Shown here: piece by piece, positions 8,178-16,594 of the stretch
How positions within the stretch are numbered: the stretch's first letter is position 1
How the letters are laid out: each line of letters opens with the position of its first letter
Assembly: GCA_002451795.1 (NCBI GenBank)
Contig: DKDJ01000011.1
Coordinates: forward strand, 1-64,000
From: Bacteroidales bacterium UBA6851
GTDB lineage: Bacteria; Bacteroidota; Bacteroidia; Bacteroidales; UBA932
Direction: 5' to 3'
Length of the DNA stretch: 64,000 nt
The notes under the pieces: generated by a model
What the model was told of the DNA's origin: nothing
The model's database searches: none
What the model saw: only the letters and a program-made list of their open reading frames with translations
Translations under genes and position numbers: made by a program

Positions 8178-9158
8178 TCATTTCCTGCGGATCATCGTGT
8201 GACTGAAATATGAAATGATGCCGAGTATGATGATTAGAAGCGCGTGAAGTTCGTGACTTAGCGTTGCATATACAATGCCTGTCTCCCATGCGGTGCCGTA
8301 AAGAGTCTGTATGCATAGAGCAACAAGATAATGATATGCGCCAATGCCGCCTGGTACTGGTATTACTGAAGCAATGTTTCCCACACCGGAGATGAATAGC
8401 GCATCTATGAAACCAAGGTGTGAAAGTTCTGGAAGTGCTAGAAGCATGAACCAGCTCATGAAGAGATACATAACCCAGATGCCAATCGTAGTGGCAAGAA
8501 ATAGGAACTTGTTCTTGATGTGGGCTATACTTGCGATGCCAATACCGAGATTGCGTATCAATTGTGCATTGGTCTTGAAAAATTCGTTCTTGTGCTCAAA
8601 CTTAATAGTAAGAACAAAATATCCTACCAGAATTGCTATTACCAGCAGAGCGATCCACCAAAGGGAAAAGCTCATCTTTTCTTTTAGTGGGGCCATAAGT
8701 TGGTTGGAGAAAAAGTCTCCGAAAAAGCTCCATCCTGATGCGAGTGCTATTATGAAAATTACGATTATTGCCAATACATCGCAGACCCTCTCGCATACAA
8801 TAGTTCCAAGTGCCTTGTCGGTGCTCATTTTGTGCGTGCTTACATATCCGCACCTTAGGAACTCTCCAACACCTGGAAGAACTATGTTAGCCACATTGCT
8901 GATGTTTATGGCATTCCACACCGATATTCTCCTAATGTCCGGGTCGAACTGTCGGAGAAGAATCCGCCAACGTTCTTCCCTAAAGACGAGTGCGAGGACA
9001 GAGGCTGCGAAGAACAATGCTACATATCCCCAGCGGGTCTGTTTTATATCGGATAGGAAAGCAGCCCAATCGACGCTTTTGAAAGCGAAATACAAGAGTA
9101 CGGCAGCCAGAATGAACGACAGCGAATACTTGATTGCTTTATTTGCTTTATTGTTCAT
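8178..9158 (-). CDS. Lysylphosphatidylglycerol synthase TM-region/UPF0104 family membrane protein
   Basis: A 326-residue polytopic membrane protein. The N-terminus MNNKANKAIKYSLSF leads into the first membrane helix. About seven to eight hydrophobic helices follow, with the family's VLPGVGEFLRCGYV and SVIPVPGGIGAYHYL segments. These motifs belong to the flippase-like domain shared by MprF, AglD and YbhN. Such proteins are thought to move or modify lipids, and the substrate here is unknown. The ATG at 9158 is chosen over an upstream one at 9254 because the extra residues are not hydrophobic-signal-like and would cover the promoter region of the divergent gene. Confidence 0.8.
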   Translation of the reverse strand: MNNKANKAIKYSLSFILAAVLLYFAFKSVDWAAFLSDIKQTRWGYVALFFAASVLALVFREERWRILLRQFDPDIRRISVWNAINISNVANIVLPGVGEFLRCGYVSTHKMSTDKALGTIVCERVCDVLAIIVIFIIALASGWSFFGDFFSNQLMAPLKEKMSFSLWWIALLVIAILVGYFVLTIKFEHKNEFFKTNAQLIRNLGIGIASIAHIKNKFLFLATTIGIWVMYLFMSWFMLLALPELSHLGFIDALFISGVGNIASVIPVPGGIGAYHYLVALCIQTLYGTAWETGIVYATLSHELHALLIIILGIISYFSHTMIRRK

Positions 9159-9164
9159 AGTTCG

Positions 9165-9183
9165 CAAATTTATGCTATTTTTG
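9165..9183. promoter_or_regulatory. Back-to-back divergent -7 boxes
   Basis: CAAATTTA at 9165-9172 is TAAATTTG on the minus strand, 6 nt from the flippase-like gene's ATG. TATTTTTG at 9176-9183 on the plus strand is 6 nt from the PfkB gene's ATG. Both match TAnnTTTG. If both are used, both mRNAs are leaderless or nearly so. Confidence 0.5.
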
Positions 9184-9189
9184 TAAAAT

Positions 9190-10194
9190 ATGAAAACAAT
9201 TCTTGGAATAGGCAACGCGCTTACTGATATCCTGGCCGTCCTTCCGGACGACACCCTTCTTGATACGTTTCATCTTCCGAAAGGAAGCATGCAGCATGTC
9301 GATATGGAGACTGGGGATAAAATCTGGGCTATCTTGAAGCCCTTGGGTGTGAAATATGTGGCAGGAGGATCGGCCGCAAATACCATTACCTGTACATCCA
9401 TACTCGGAATGCCATCAAGTTTCATAGGGAAAATCGGTGATGACGAGCTCGGGCTTCTATTCAAGAGTGATCAGGAACAATATGGGGTTCGTACAGTCCT
9501 TCTTAAGGGGACTAAGCCTTCAGGGCGAGCCATGGTGCTCATAACGGCTCCAAATGCTGAGCGCACCTTTGCTGATTACATGGGTGCATGTCTTGAGTTT
9601 GTTCCAGAGGACCTTAAGCCTGAATTCTTTGAGGGACATGATTATTTCCACATAGAAGGGTATCTGGTGCAGAATCAGGCTCTCATACGTAAGGCTGTGG
9701 AGTATGCCCATGATGCCGGGTGCATCATATCCATAGATATGGCTTCATATAACGTAGTGGAATCCAATCTGGCTTTCCTCCATGACATAGTGGAAAGATA
9801 TGTGGATATAGTCTTTGCCAATGAGACCGAGTCTAAGGCTTTCACAAAGTTGTCTGAGCCAGAGAAAGCACTTGACGAAATAGCTAAACTCTGCAAAATA
9901 GCTGTGGTAAAAGTCGGAAAGGACGGCAGTTGGATAAAAAGCGGTGATGAGAAGCATTTTATTGAGGCCTATCCGGCAGAGACTAAGGATGCCACTGGTG
10001 CTGGTGATACTTATGCTGCGGGATTCCTGTATGCACATTCTCTAGGTATGCCTCTTGAGGTTTGTGGACGTGCTGGTTCCATCATTGCCGCCAAGGTTGT
10101 GGAGGTTGTAGGCACCAAGATAGATATTCCACGTTGGAAAGTAGCGAAACAGGAGATTCGTGCGCTGTTTGCCGCTCACGGCAGGCAGATATGA
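9190..10194 (+). CDS. PfkB-family carbohydrate/nucleoside kinase
   Basis: A 334-residue ribokinase-fold enzyme that phosphorylates a sugar or nucleoside with ATP. It has the N-terminal GNALTDILA start, the GGSAANT motif near 57-63 of the first PfkB signature, FIGKIGDDELG, and the C-terminal DATGAGDTYAAGF signature whose catalytic base is Asp273. The substrate is not evident. Adenosine-kinase-like proteins in Bacteroidota look similar. The stop overlaps the next gene's start (ATGA). Confidence 0.88.
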   Translation: MKTILGIGNALTDILAVLPDDTLLDTFHLPKGSMQHVDMETGDKIWAILKPLGVKYVAGGSAANTITCTSILGMPSSFIGKIGDDELGLLFKSDQEQYGVRTVLLKGTKPSGRAMVLITAPNAERTFADYMGACLEFVPEDLKPEFFEGHDYFHIEGYLVQNQALIRKAVEYAHDAGCIISIDMASYNVVESNLAFLHDIVERYVDIVFANETESKAFTKLSEPEKALDEIAKLCKIAVVKVGKDGSWIKSGDEKHFIEAYPAETKDATGAGDTYAAGFLYAHSLGMPLEVCGRAGSIIAAKVVEVVGTKIDIPRWKVAKQEIRALFAAHGRQI

Positions 10195-10673
10195 TCAATC
10201 CTCTGAAATATATTGTAAGATGCTTGGTTTTCAGGCGAGACAAGAGTACCGTTCCGCATGGGATTCTTCCGCTTGGGAAGGTAAGTTGTGCTACTGTTCT
10301 GGTGGACTCGTCTGCTGCGGATGCCGATGCTACTTGTAAGTCGGTAAAGCAGTTTTTCGACTATCTTCATATTAGAGTTAGAATATTATGTCCGTCTCCA
10401 TCAGACATCACTTTTGCCGGGTGTTTGAAGCGTTCTTATCGGGGAACCCGGTTTCCTGCTTCAGAGACGGAAATGTTTATTTCGCTGATTGACCTGGAGG
10501 ATAATTTCCTCTCTGATTACGAGAGCACGCATAGCACGGCTGTGTTCAAAGTGGGGAGGAGACAGATTCCGGGGAATGTTTTCGACGTGGTTATCACTCC
10601 ACCGGAAGGGGTTGTCTCTTCACAGTGTGCAGTGTTCGCCGCCATTAAGGACTATCTTTGTAAAATACGATGA
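10191..10673 (+). CDS. Small conserved protein, DUF6913-like
   Basis: A 160-residue protein with a basic start (MINPLKYIVRCLVFRRDKS), no signal peptide and no membrane helix. I do not recognise a catalytic motif. It resembles the short Bacteroidota-specific DUF6913 proteins, but I am only moderately sure. ATGA overlaps join it to the kinase before it and to the DUF368 gene after it, so the three are translated from one message. A longer reading frame starting at 10062 is rejected because it lies entirely within the kinase gene until the shared overlap. Confidence 0.6.
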   Translation: MINPLKYIVRCLVFRRDKSTVPHGILPLGKVSCATVLVDSSAADADATCKSVKQFFDYLHIRVRILCPSPSDITFAGCLKRSYRGTRFPASETEMFISLIDLEDNFLSDYESTHSTAVFKVGRRQIPGNVFDVVITPPEGVVSSQCAVFAAIKDYLCKIR

Positions 10674-11569
10674 CTTCACCACGCAGTTTCTTTATTACCT
10701 CGCTCAAAGGATTTGGAATGGGGGCCGCCAATGTGGTTCCTGGTGTGAGCGGAGGGACGATTGCCCTTCTTACAGGTATCTACCAAGATATCATCAATTC
10801 ACTTAATTCGCTGACCGAGAAGCGCACTTGGAGTTCCCTTTTTCATGGTAGGATAGGGGATTTCTGGAAGTGTATTGGCGGAAGTTTTCTTCTGGCTTTG
10901 CTTGTCGGAGTGGTAGCAAGCATATTCTCGCTTGCTAAGTTAATGACCTGGCTCCTGGCATACTATCCTGTTCTTACATGGGCGTTCTTTTTCGGTCTGA
11001 TACTCGCTTCGGCATTTTCCATGTTTCGGGATATTAAAGACTGGAAATTGTGTGACGTACTTTTCCTTCTTTTGGGTGCCGTCCTAGGTGTGGCAGTATG
11101 CACCCTCTCTCCAACGAGTACCCCCGATGACTTATGGTTCATATTCATCTGTGGAGCAGTGGCAATCTGCACTATGATATTGCCCGGAATATCAGGAAGT
11201 TTTATACTGCTGATTCTAGGGAAGTATGACTATATCATGAAGGCCGTTACCGACTTGAACATTCCTGTGCTTGCGGCTATGGCTTTCGGCTGTGTGGCTG
11301 GAATACTTGCTTTTTCAAAGTTCCTTCATTGGCTTCTCGGTAAGTGGGAGAAGCAGACCATGATTGTTCTGCTAGGATTTGTACTCGGCTCTCTTATTAA
11401 AGTGTGGCCGTGGTATGATCGGGAAGTGCTTTTTCAGGCTCAGTTGCTCCGTGGAGGTGCTGCAGATGAACTGAATCTTCAGATTCCTGGAGCTATAATA
11501 TGCTGTGTCGCTGGAGTGGCGATGGTGGTGGTCCTCGATATCCTCGGGAGGAGGAGCCGGAAGAGCTAA
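10670..11569 (+). CDS. DUF368 membrane protein (PopT-type polyprenyl-phosphate translocase)
   Basis: A 299-residue membrane protein with about eight hydrophobic helices. The N-terminal GMGAANVVPGVSGGTIALLTGIYQ and the internal TMILPGISGSFILLILGKYD form the repeated glycine/proline re-entrant motifs that define DUF368. Members of this family (PopT) have been shown to flip undecaprenyl phosphate back across the membrane for cell-wall recycling. That role is inferred here from family membership. It is coupled by an ATGA overlap to the small protein upstream and runs convergently toward exonuclease III with a 10-bp gap. Confidence 0.88.
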   Translation: MTSPRSFFITSLKGFGMGAANVVPGVSGGTIALLTGIYQDIINSLNSLTEKRTWSSLFHGRIGDFWKCIGGSFLLALLVGVVASIFSLAKLMTWLLAYYPVLTWAFFFGLILASAFSMFRDIKDWKLCDVLFLLLGAVLGVAVCTLSPTSTPDDLWFIFICGAVAICTMILPGISGSFILLILGKYDYIMKAVTDLNIPVLAAMAFGCVAGILAFSKFLHWLLGKWEKQTMIVLLGFVLGSLIKVWPWYDREVLFQAQLLRGGAADELNLQIPGAIICCVAGVAMVVVLDILGRRSRKS

Positions 11570-11579
11570 GGTGTTGACA

Positions 11580-12332
11580 TTATTCCGAAAGAACAAGTTC
11601 CACCGGGCAGTGATCTGAGCCGAAGACATCATTAAGTATGTCAGTTGAGAGTATACTCGCTTTTAAAGAGTCTGATACAAGGAAATAGTCGATGCGCCAA
11701 CCAACGTTCCTTTCACGGGCCCTCATCCTGTATGACCACCACGAGTATTTAGCCTCCTGCGGATGCTGGTAACGCCATGTGTCGCAGAATCCGGCATCAA
11801 GCAGCCGTGTCATCTTGCCTCTTTCCTCGTCGGAGAATCCTGGGTTAAGGTGATTTGTGGCTGGATTCTTGAGGTCAATCTCGTTGTGAGCCACATTCAT
11901 ATCTCCACAAATAATGACAGGCTTGACTTTGCCTAGCGAGCAAACATATTCACGGAAAACATCCTCCCAACTCATTCTGTAGTCGAGACGCTTAAGAGAA
12001 TCCTGTGAATTGGGTGTATAGACATTGACTAGATAGAACGTCTCTGACTCGAAAGTTATGACCCGTCCCTCGTGATCGTGAGGTTCTGCACCGAGCCCGT
12101 ATCTGATGCTTATAGGGGTCTGCCTTGAATAAATAGCAGTTCCAGAATAGCCTTTCTTGTCGGCATAGTTCCACCATGAATTGTAGCCGGGAAATTCCAT
12201 GTCTATCTGACCGGACTGGAGCTTTGTCTCCTGAAGGCATACGAAATCCGCATTAAACTCCTTGAATATGTCGGCAAATCCCTTGCCTGCCACGGCCCGT
12301 AGGCCATTAACGTTCCAACTGATAAACTTCAT
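11580..12332 (-). CDS. xth: Exodeoxyribonuclease III
   Basis: A 250-residue Mg-dependent AP endonuclease/3'-5' exonuclease for base-excision repair. The EEP-fold residues are all present in order: SWNVNGLRA, the metal-binding Glu in LQETKL, VYTPNS, GDMNVAHNEIDL, and the terminal SDHCPV with the Asp-His pair. Length and start (MKFISWNVNG) fit the ExoA/XthA family exactly. It is a single-gene unit with two candidate -7 boxes immediately upstream. Confidence 0.95.
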   Translation of the reverse strand: MKFISWNVNGLRAVAGKGFADIFKEFNADFVCLQETKLQSGQIDMEFPGYNSWWNYADKKGYSGTAIYSRQTPISIRYGLGAEPHDHEGRVITFESETFYLVNVYTPNSQDSLKRLDYRMSWEDVFREYVCSLGKVKPVIICGDMNVAHNEIDLKNPATNHLNPGFSDEERGKMTRLLDAGFCDTWRYQHPQEAKYSWWSYRMRARERNVGWRIDYFLVSDSLKASILSTDILNDVFGSDHCPVELVLSE

Positions 12333-12336
12333 AGTT

Positions 12337-12354
12337 CAAAAATAGTCAAAAATA
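12337..12354 (-). promoter_or_regulatory. Tandem -7 boxes of exonuclease III gene
   Basis: Two copies of TATTTTTG on the minus strand (12337-12344 and 12347-12354) lie 4 and 14 nt from the ATG. The nearer one would produce a leaderless mRNA, the farther one a very short leader. Confidence 0.45.
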
Positions 12355-12494
12355 CTAAATAAAATATGGTAAACACTATTCTTTACCAACTTTTCAGGCT
12401 ATGGTAAAGCGCCTACAGAAGGGCTTGTGCTGTCATTTTGTGTAAATAATTGAAAATTAAACGATTAAAATGAGGATAAACGGATAATTATTCC

Positions 12495-12502
12495 GACCTT
12501 TG
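12495..12502 (+). promoter_or_regulatory. -7 box of the lipoprotein gene
   Basis: GACCTTTG is close to the Bacteroidota -7 form TACCTTTG and stands 20 nt before the ATG, within an AT-rich 190-bp intergenic stretch that otherwise shows nothing recognisable. Confidence 0.45.
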
Positions 12503-12522
12503 CGATATAAAACTATAGAACT

Positions 12523-13734
12523 ATGAAAGTAAAAGGACTTTTTCTATCATTATGTATGGCAGCAGTTAGTGTATCTTCCTGCCAGAAAGACGGGTCGGGG
12601 GACCACTTGAACGTTTCTTCGGACTATTCTCTTGAGGAGGTAGCGAAAATCATGACAGAACTACCTATTGGCATCGCTCATGTCGATGAGGTTTTTGATG
12701 CGGTCAGCAGTTCTTCTTACAATGGTTACGATGAAGAGTATATGTTCTCTGATTTGCTTACCAGACCTGGCGAGGGAGTCGGAAATCTGAAAGGGGCAGC
12801 CGGAACCTCTGCAACATTGATGTCCGAGAGCAAATATTCCAATCCGCTACGGAATCTTCTTTCTGACTATTTTGCCGAGCACCCGCGGACCAAGTCTGGA
12901 GGTCCCGAAGAAAGTCTGCGTGCGCTCATGGAATCAGGTATCCAGATATACTGGCCTTATTCGGAAGAATGGGATGGGGAATCATTCCCGATAGTCACAT
13001 TTGATCCGGAAAATGGGCAGGAGTCTAATATCGGATACGAATTGGTGACTTCTGCTGATGGAACTACTGGTGTGAAGGAAGTGACTGTGGATGAGGACCT
13101 TGCACGGCAGCATCCGGTATGGGTGATCAACAGAAATGACGATTCGGAATATTCTCCTATTTCCATCTTTAGCGGCAAGCAATACCTCATGTCGGAGAAC
13201 GGGAAGTGTCTTGCCGTGGATGATGACTTGATGCCGGTATTGTGCGGAAAGACGGATGATTCCCGTAAAGTATTGAAAATAAGGGCTTTTCAAATGATGA
13301 GAAACTACGATAGTTGGTTCGCCGGGGCTTCGGAGTTTTGGATTAAATGCGGAGCTGTCAATGGATTCCGTGCAGCCACGGAAGAAGACCTCGCCAAGTA
13401 TACTCCATCGGTGACGGACTGTATGGTGGTGGTTAAGAGAAGTCAGTTGGGAAGGACACTTCCCCTCGGAATAGTGATGCTTACTGACTTCACGGACCAA
13501 ATGGAGAATATAGCATTTCTCATTACCGAGGATGATGGCGGAACAATAGAGGAATGGAAATGTGAAGCCACGGTGAAGGTCAAATCCAAATCTTGGGGTG
13601 TCAACATCAGTATACCTTACCACTCTAAGGATGATATTGTGTGGAGAGGGCAGTTGAGCAGGGACTATCTTGCCTCATCAAGATATACCATTTCTCGTCT
13701 TGGCGACGTATCAGTCACTTTTGAGATGGAGTAA
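12523..13734 (+). CDS. Hypothetical lipoprotein
   Basis: A 403-residue protein with a lipoprotein signal peptide: a basic start, a hydrophobic stretch, then SVSSC as the lipobox with Cys20. The mature part is acidic and rich in Ser, Asp and Glu. It has no membrane helix, and no domain I can name. A stretch near 150-200 (WPYSEEWDGESFPIVTFDP) is reminiscent of large extracellular proteins of unknown function in Bacteroidales. Its tail overlaps the convergent U32 gene by 24 bp. Function unknown. Presumably surface or periplasm. Confidence 0.75.
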   Translation: MKVKGLFLSLCMAAVSVSSCQKDGSGDHLNVSSDYSLEEVAKIMTELPIGIAHVDEVFDAVSSSSYNGYDEEYMFSDLLTRPGEGVGNLKGAAGTSATLMSESKYSNPLRNLLSDYFAEHPRTKSGGPEESLRALMESGIQIYWPYSEEWDGESFPIVTFDPENGQESNIGYELVTSADGTTGVKEVTVDEDLARQHPVWVINRNDDSEYSPISIFSGKQYLMSENGKCLAVDDDLMPVLCGKTDDSRKVLKIRAFQMMRNYDSWFAGASEFWIKCGAVNGFRAATEEDLAKYTPSVTDCMVVVKRSQLGRTLPLGIVMLTDFTDQMENIAFLITEDDGGTIEEWKCEATVKVKSKSWGVNISIPYHSKDDIVWRGQLSRDYLASSRYTISRLGDVSVTFEME

Positions 13735-15558
13735 ATCCTTCTCAACGCGCATTTCGCAGCGGGTGCAGTCGAAGTGAAGGGCAAGTCTCTTGCCATTGTT
13801 GCGGAGGAATAGCTGCTTGTCGTTTGAGAAAACCGTCCTCTTGGAGGAGCCTAAAGATTCTGCACGCTGGCGTGGGCACATACCAAGTTCATAACGGATG
13901 CAGTATTTGCTCAGCATAAGAGGTTCCTTAACTCCAATTGCTGGTTCATGAGCATTTATGTAGCTTTCTTTATAGGCGTCAAGGCTGGTGCTATCTTGAC
14001 TTGGCTCCGAAAGTCTTTTGCCCAATGCAAGAGGGATTGCTTTGCAAGGGATGTCGTCCAAATCGCTTGCTAGCAGACGCCGGATGCTGTTGATCGTGGA
14101 AGCACTGAGAAGCGGTATATCCCCGCCTTCTGTGCAGATGTCTATGTCGCGGACGTTGAACGCGTAGTGGCCACTTCGCTTGGACAGCTGCTCTCGCAGC
14201 ATCGCCGTCGCCCGCTCCCTGTCGGTCGCACTGTCGACGTCGGCTCGAAAAGTGCTGCGCACTTCCCGCCCGTCCTCGCTCGCGACGCTTATCTCGAGCG
14301 TATACTCTCCACTGATCTGTACATATATACTTGCGTGAAGTTCTCTCCGTGGGAGCTGGTTTTCCACCATTCGTTCAAACTCCGCACTTATGTTCCTGAA
14401 GAGAATCGTCCCCTTTCTGAGACCGTCACAACTTTTCGCGAAAATATGAGTGCCTTCGCATTTGTCTCCTCTAAATCCGGTGATTTTTCCTCCGCTTACA
14501 AAAGCGAATCCATCCCCATTGGCGAGCCTTATGTCGTGTTTCCTGAGTTTTACCGTGATATCCACCGTCCCACGACCAGTGCTTCGCACTCCGGCTACGC
14601 TGCCTATTTCCTCCCCCATGGACTTGGGGGCATTCATGGAAGACCATTGCCCGCGTTTCCCATCTATGAACAGTTCTGTATATCCTCGGTTGAACGTTTT
14701 CTCGAGGTTTGGCTCGAATCCGCCTCTGACTACACCTAATGATGCCCTGCGATATTTGTCCGGGTGTCTGGCCACTATGTCGTCGAGAGCCATGGAATAG
14801 GCCCTCACGACATTTTTAACGTATGATGCATTCTTAAGCCTGCCCTCAATTTTGAAAGAAATTACCCCCACCTCAGCAAGCTCTTCAAGTCTTGAGTACA
14901 GGTTGTAGTCTTTCAGCGACAAGAGAGCCTTGTTCTTTACGAGTATGTTCCCCTCTGCATCTTCAAGGTCATATAGTGATCGACATGCCTGTATGCATTC
15001 GCCCCTGTCAGCGCTGCGCCCGTTGAGGTACTCGGATAGGCGGCATTCCCCACTATAGCATACGCAAAGGGCTCCGTGTACGAAAAATTCGACCTCGCAG
15101 TTCACGCTATCGCATATCTGTCGGATCGTTTTTAGGGAAAGTTCTCTTTCGAGGACGATTCTTGCGCTGCCGATCTCTTCGAAATGCCTGGCTCTATCAG
15201 CGTCTCTGATGGCGCATTGGGTCGAGGCGTGCAGCGGTACGGTAATGTCCTTCATTTCGAAGATTCTCTCGTCTCTGACGATGAATGCATCGGCTCCGGC
15301 CTCTTGTGCCTGCAGCATTTGGTGATGAAGCTCTTCTACCTCATCATCTCTTATGGAGATATTGAAAGTAACAAATACTCTCGCTCCGAACTTGTGTGCG
15401 TATTCGCATAGTAATGCGATGTCTTCGAAACTATTGCCGGCATCTTTTCTCGCTCCGAAGTTCGGACCGGCGATATATACGGCATCGGCACCGCAGTCGA
15501 TGGCCGCGATGCCGATTTCCTTGTTTCTTGCTGGCGAGAGAAGCTCTAGACAGCGCAT
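13711..15558 (-). CDS. Peptidase U32 family protein (RlhA/TrhP-like)
   Basis: A 615-residue U32 protein. The TIM-barrel-like N-terminus begins ELLSPARNKEIGIAAIDCGADAVYI. The family signature EFFVHGALCVCYSGECRLS lies near 170-190, followed by the second Cys pair region RGECIQACR. A C-terminal domain ends with CIRYELGMC and DCTRC, which give four Cys that could hold an Fe-S cluster. U32 proteins of this length resemble RlhA, which hydroxylates 23S rRNA with prephenate, rather than a true protease. This reassignment is family knowledge, not proof. It follows the TPR gene by 7 bp. Confidence 0.85.
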   Translation of the reverse strand: MRCLELLSPARNKEIGIAAIDCGADAVYIAGPNFGARKDAGNSFEDIALLCEYAHKFGARVFVTFNISIRDDEVEELHHQMLQAQEAGADAFIVRDERIFEMKDITVPLHASTQCAIRDADRARHFEEIGSARIVLERELSLKTIRQICDSVNCEVEFFVHGALCVCYSGECRLSEYLNGRSADRGECIQACRSLYDLEDAEGNILVKNKALLSLKDYNLYSRLEELAEVGVISFKIEGRLKNASYVKNVVRAYSMALDDIVARHPDKYRRASLGVVRGGFEPNLEKTFNRGYTELFIDGKRGQWSSMNAPKSMGEEIGSVAGVRSTGRGTVDITVKLRKHDIRLANGDGFAFVSGGKITGFRGDKCEGTHIFAKSCDGLRKGTILFRNISAEFERMVENQLPRRELHASIYVQISGEYTLEISVASEDGREVRSTFRADVDSATDRERATAMLREQLSKRSGHYAFNVRDIDICTEGGDIPLLSASTINSIRRLLASDLDDIPCKAIPLALGKRLSEPSQDSTSLDAYKESYINAHEPAIGVKEPLMLSKYCIRYELGMCPRQRAESLGSSKRTVFSNDKQLFLRNNGKRLALHFDCTRCEMRVEKDLLHLKSD

Positions 15559-15565
15559 GGCAGAT

Positions 15566-16501
15566 TTACTTCAGTGCGTTGATGAGAGTCTTGGCCTTCT
15601 CTCCGAGAGTAGGGTCATTGACTGCTTTCTGGAAGTACTCTACTGCCTTGGCATTGTTCTTGGCCTTCTGGTAAAGAGCACCTACTGTAAATGCAATCTG
15701 TGTAGCATTCTTGGCTGTAGGGGCGAGCTCAAGGTACTTCTCGAAGTACTTGATGGCATCGCTGTCCTTTCCGAGAACCTGTGAGCCCTGACCTGCAATC
15801 TGGAACGCAGTAGAACTCTTAGGATCATATTCTGTGGCCGTTACGGCTGCTTTCACTGCTTTGGCGTAATCTTTTCCCTTTAGGGCTGCAGCTGCTTCCT
15901 TAAGGAAGATGTTGGTGAGCTGCTTGTATGCCTGAGTCTGCTGTCCGTTCTCGGCTGCTGTCTGAAGTGCGGCCTTGGCCTCATCTGCTTTACCTGCCCC
16001 ATTGAGTGCGAGACCCATACGGAGTGCGGCGAGACCATTGGTTGGATCTCCGTCGAGCACTTCCTTGTATGCTGCGGCTGCTTCTACATATTTCTTGGCG
16101 TTGAGAAGTGCGCCGGCATTCTGCATCACTACTTTAGGAAGAATATCTTTAGCCTCGGCAAGAATGTCTGCATCAGCGAATTTCTCTGCTACTGAAATGG
16201 TGGTTTTGAGCCTCTCTATAGCCTCTGAATATTTGGTGGCGTTCACGAGACCCTTGGCGATGGAGAGATTGAGGTCTGGAATGACTTTCTTGCAGTTGTC
16301 TGCAATTTCTGCTCCGTCCGCTCCGAGTACTGAAGCAAGTTCATACGCCTGCTCGAATGACTTTAGTGCGCCTTCCTTGTCTCCGGCAGCGATAGCCGCA
16401 GCACCGGAATTGTACATTTCGGTAATTTCTGCCAAGTCCTGCGCGCTGACATAGCCGAAAGCGAGGACAAGGGCTGCAAATGTTGCAATGATCTTCTTCA
16501 T
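15566..16501 (-). CDS. Secreted tetratricopeptide-repeat protein
   Basis: A 311-residue protein with a cleavable signal peptide (MKKIIATFAALVLAFGYVSAQ). It is followed by at least five TPR-like helical pairs rich in Ala and Lys (for example GDKEGALKSFEQAYELA, NGAGKADEAKAALQTAAENG, DSDAIKYFEKYLELAP, NAKAVEYFQKAV). TPRs mediate protein contacts, and the likely location is the periplasm. There is no catalytic motif. It is transcribed ahead of the U32 gene. Its promoter is back-to-back with that of the M16-like gene. Confidence 0.85.
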   Translation of the reverse strand: MKKIIATFAALVLAFGYVSAQDLAEITEMYNSGAAAIAAGDKEGALKSFEQAYELASVLGADGAEIADNCKKVIPDLNLSIAKGLVNATKYSEAIERLKTTISVAEKFADADILAEAKDILPKVVMQNAGALLNAKKYVEAAAAYKEVLDGDPTNGLAALRMGLALNGAGKADEAKAALQTAAENGQQTQAYKQLTNIFLKEAAAALKGKDYAKAVKAAVTATEYDPKSSTAFQIAGQGSQVLGKDSDAIKYFEKYLELAPTAKNATQIAFTVGALYQKAKNNAKAVEYFQKAVNDPTLGEKAKTLINALK

Positions 16502-16546
16502 AATCTGTGTATATTAATGTTTCTTTATATGACAAGTCACGAATCG

Positions 16547-16574
16547 CAAATGTAATAAAAAATGTTTACATTTG
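16547..16574. promoter_or_regulatory. Palindromic divergent promoter pair
   Basis: CAAATGTAA (16547-16555) and TTACATTTG (16566-16574) form a perfect 9-bp inverted repeat. Each arm carries a TAnnTTTG-type box (TACATTTG): one for the TPR gene on the minus strand, one for the M16-like gene on the plus strand. The plus-strand box supports the ATG at 16595 rather than 16562, because 16562 lies upstream of the box. Confidence 0.5.
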
Positions 16575-16594
16575 TATCCAATGTCTTGGTGTTT

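Noticed and set aside
8344..9186. A 280-codon plus-strand ORF opposite the flippase-like gene
   Set aside because: It is a shadow of a clear membrane protein on the other strand and has no family features.
12333..12522. A small RNA or riboswitch in the gap before the lipoprotein gene
   Set aside because: AT-rich with promoter-like boxes but no stable folded element that I can recognise.
14167..14739. A 190-codon plus-strand ORF opposite the U32 gene
   Set aside because: Its sequence is the complement of the conserved U32 frame and resembles no protein.
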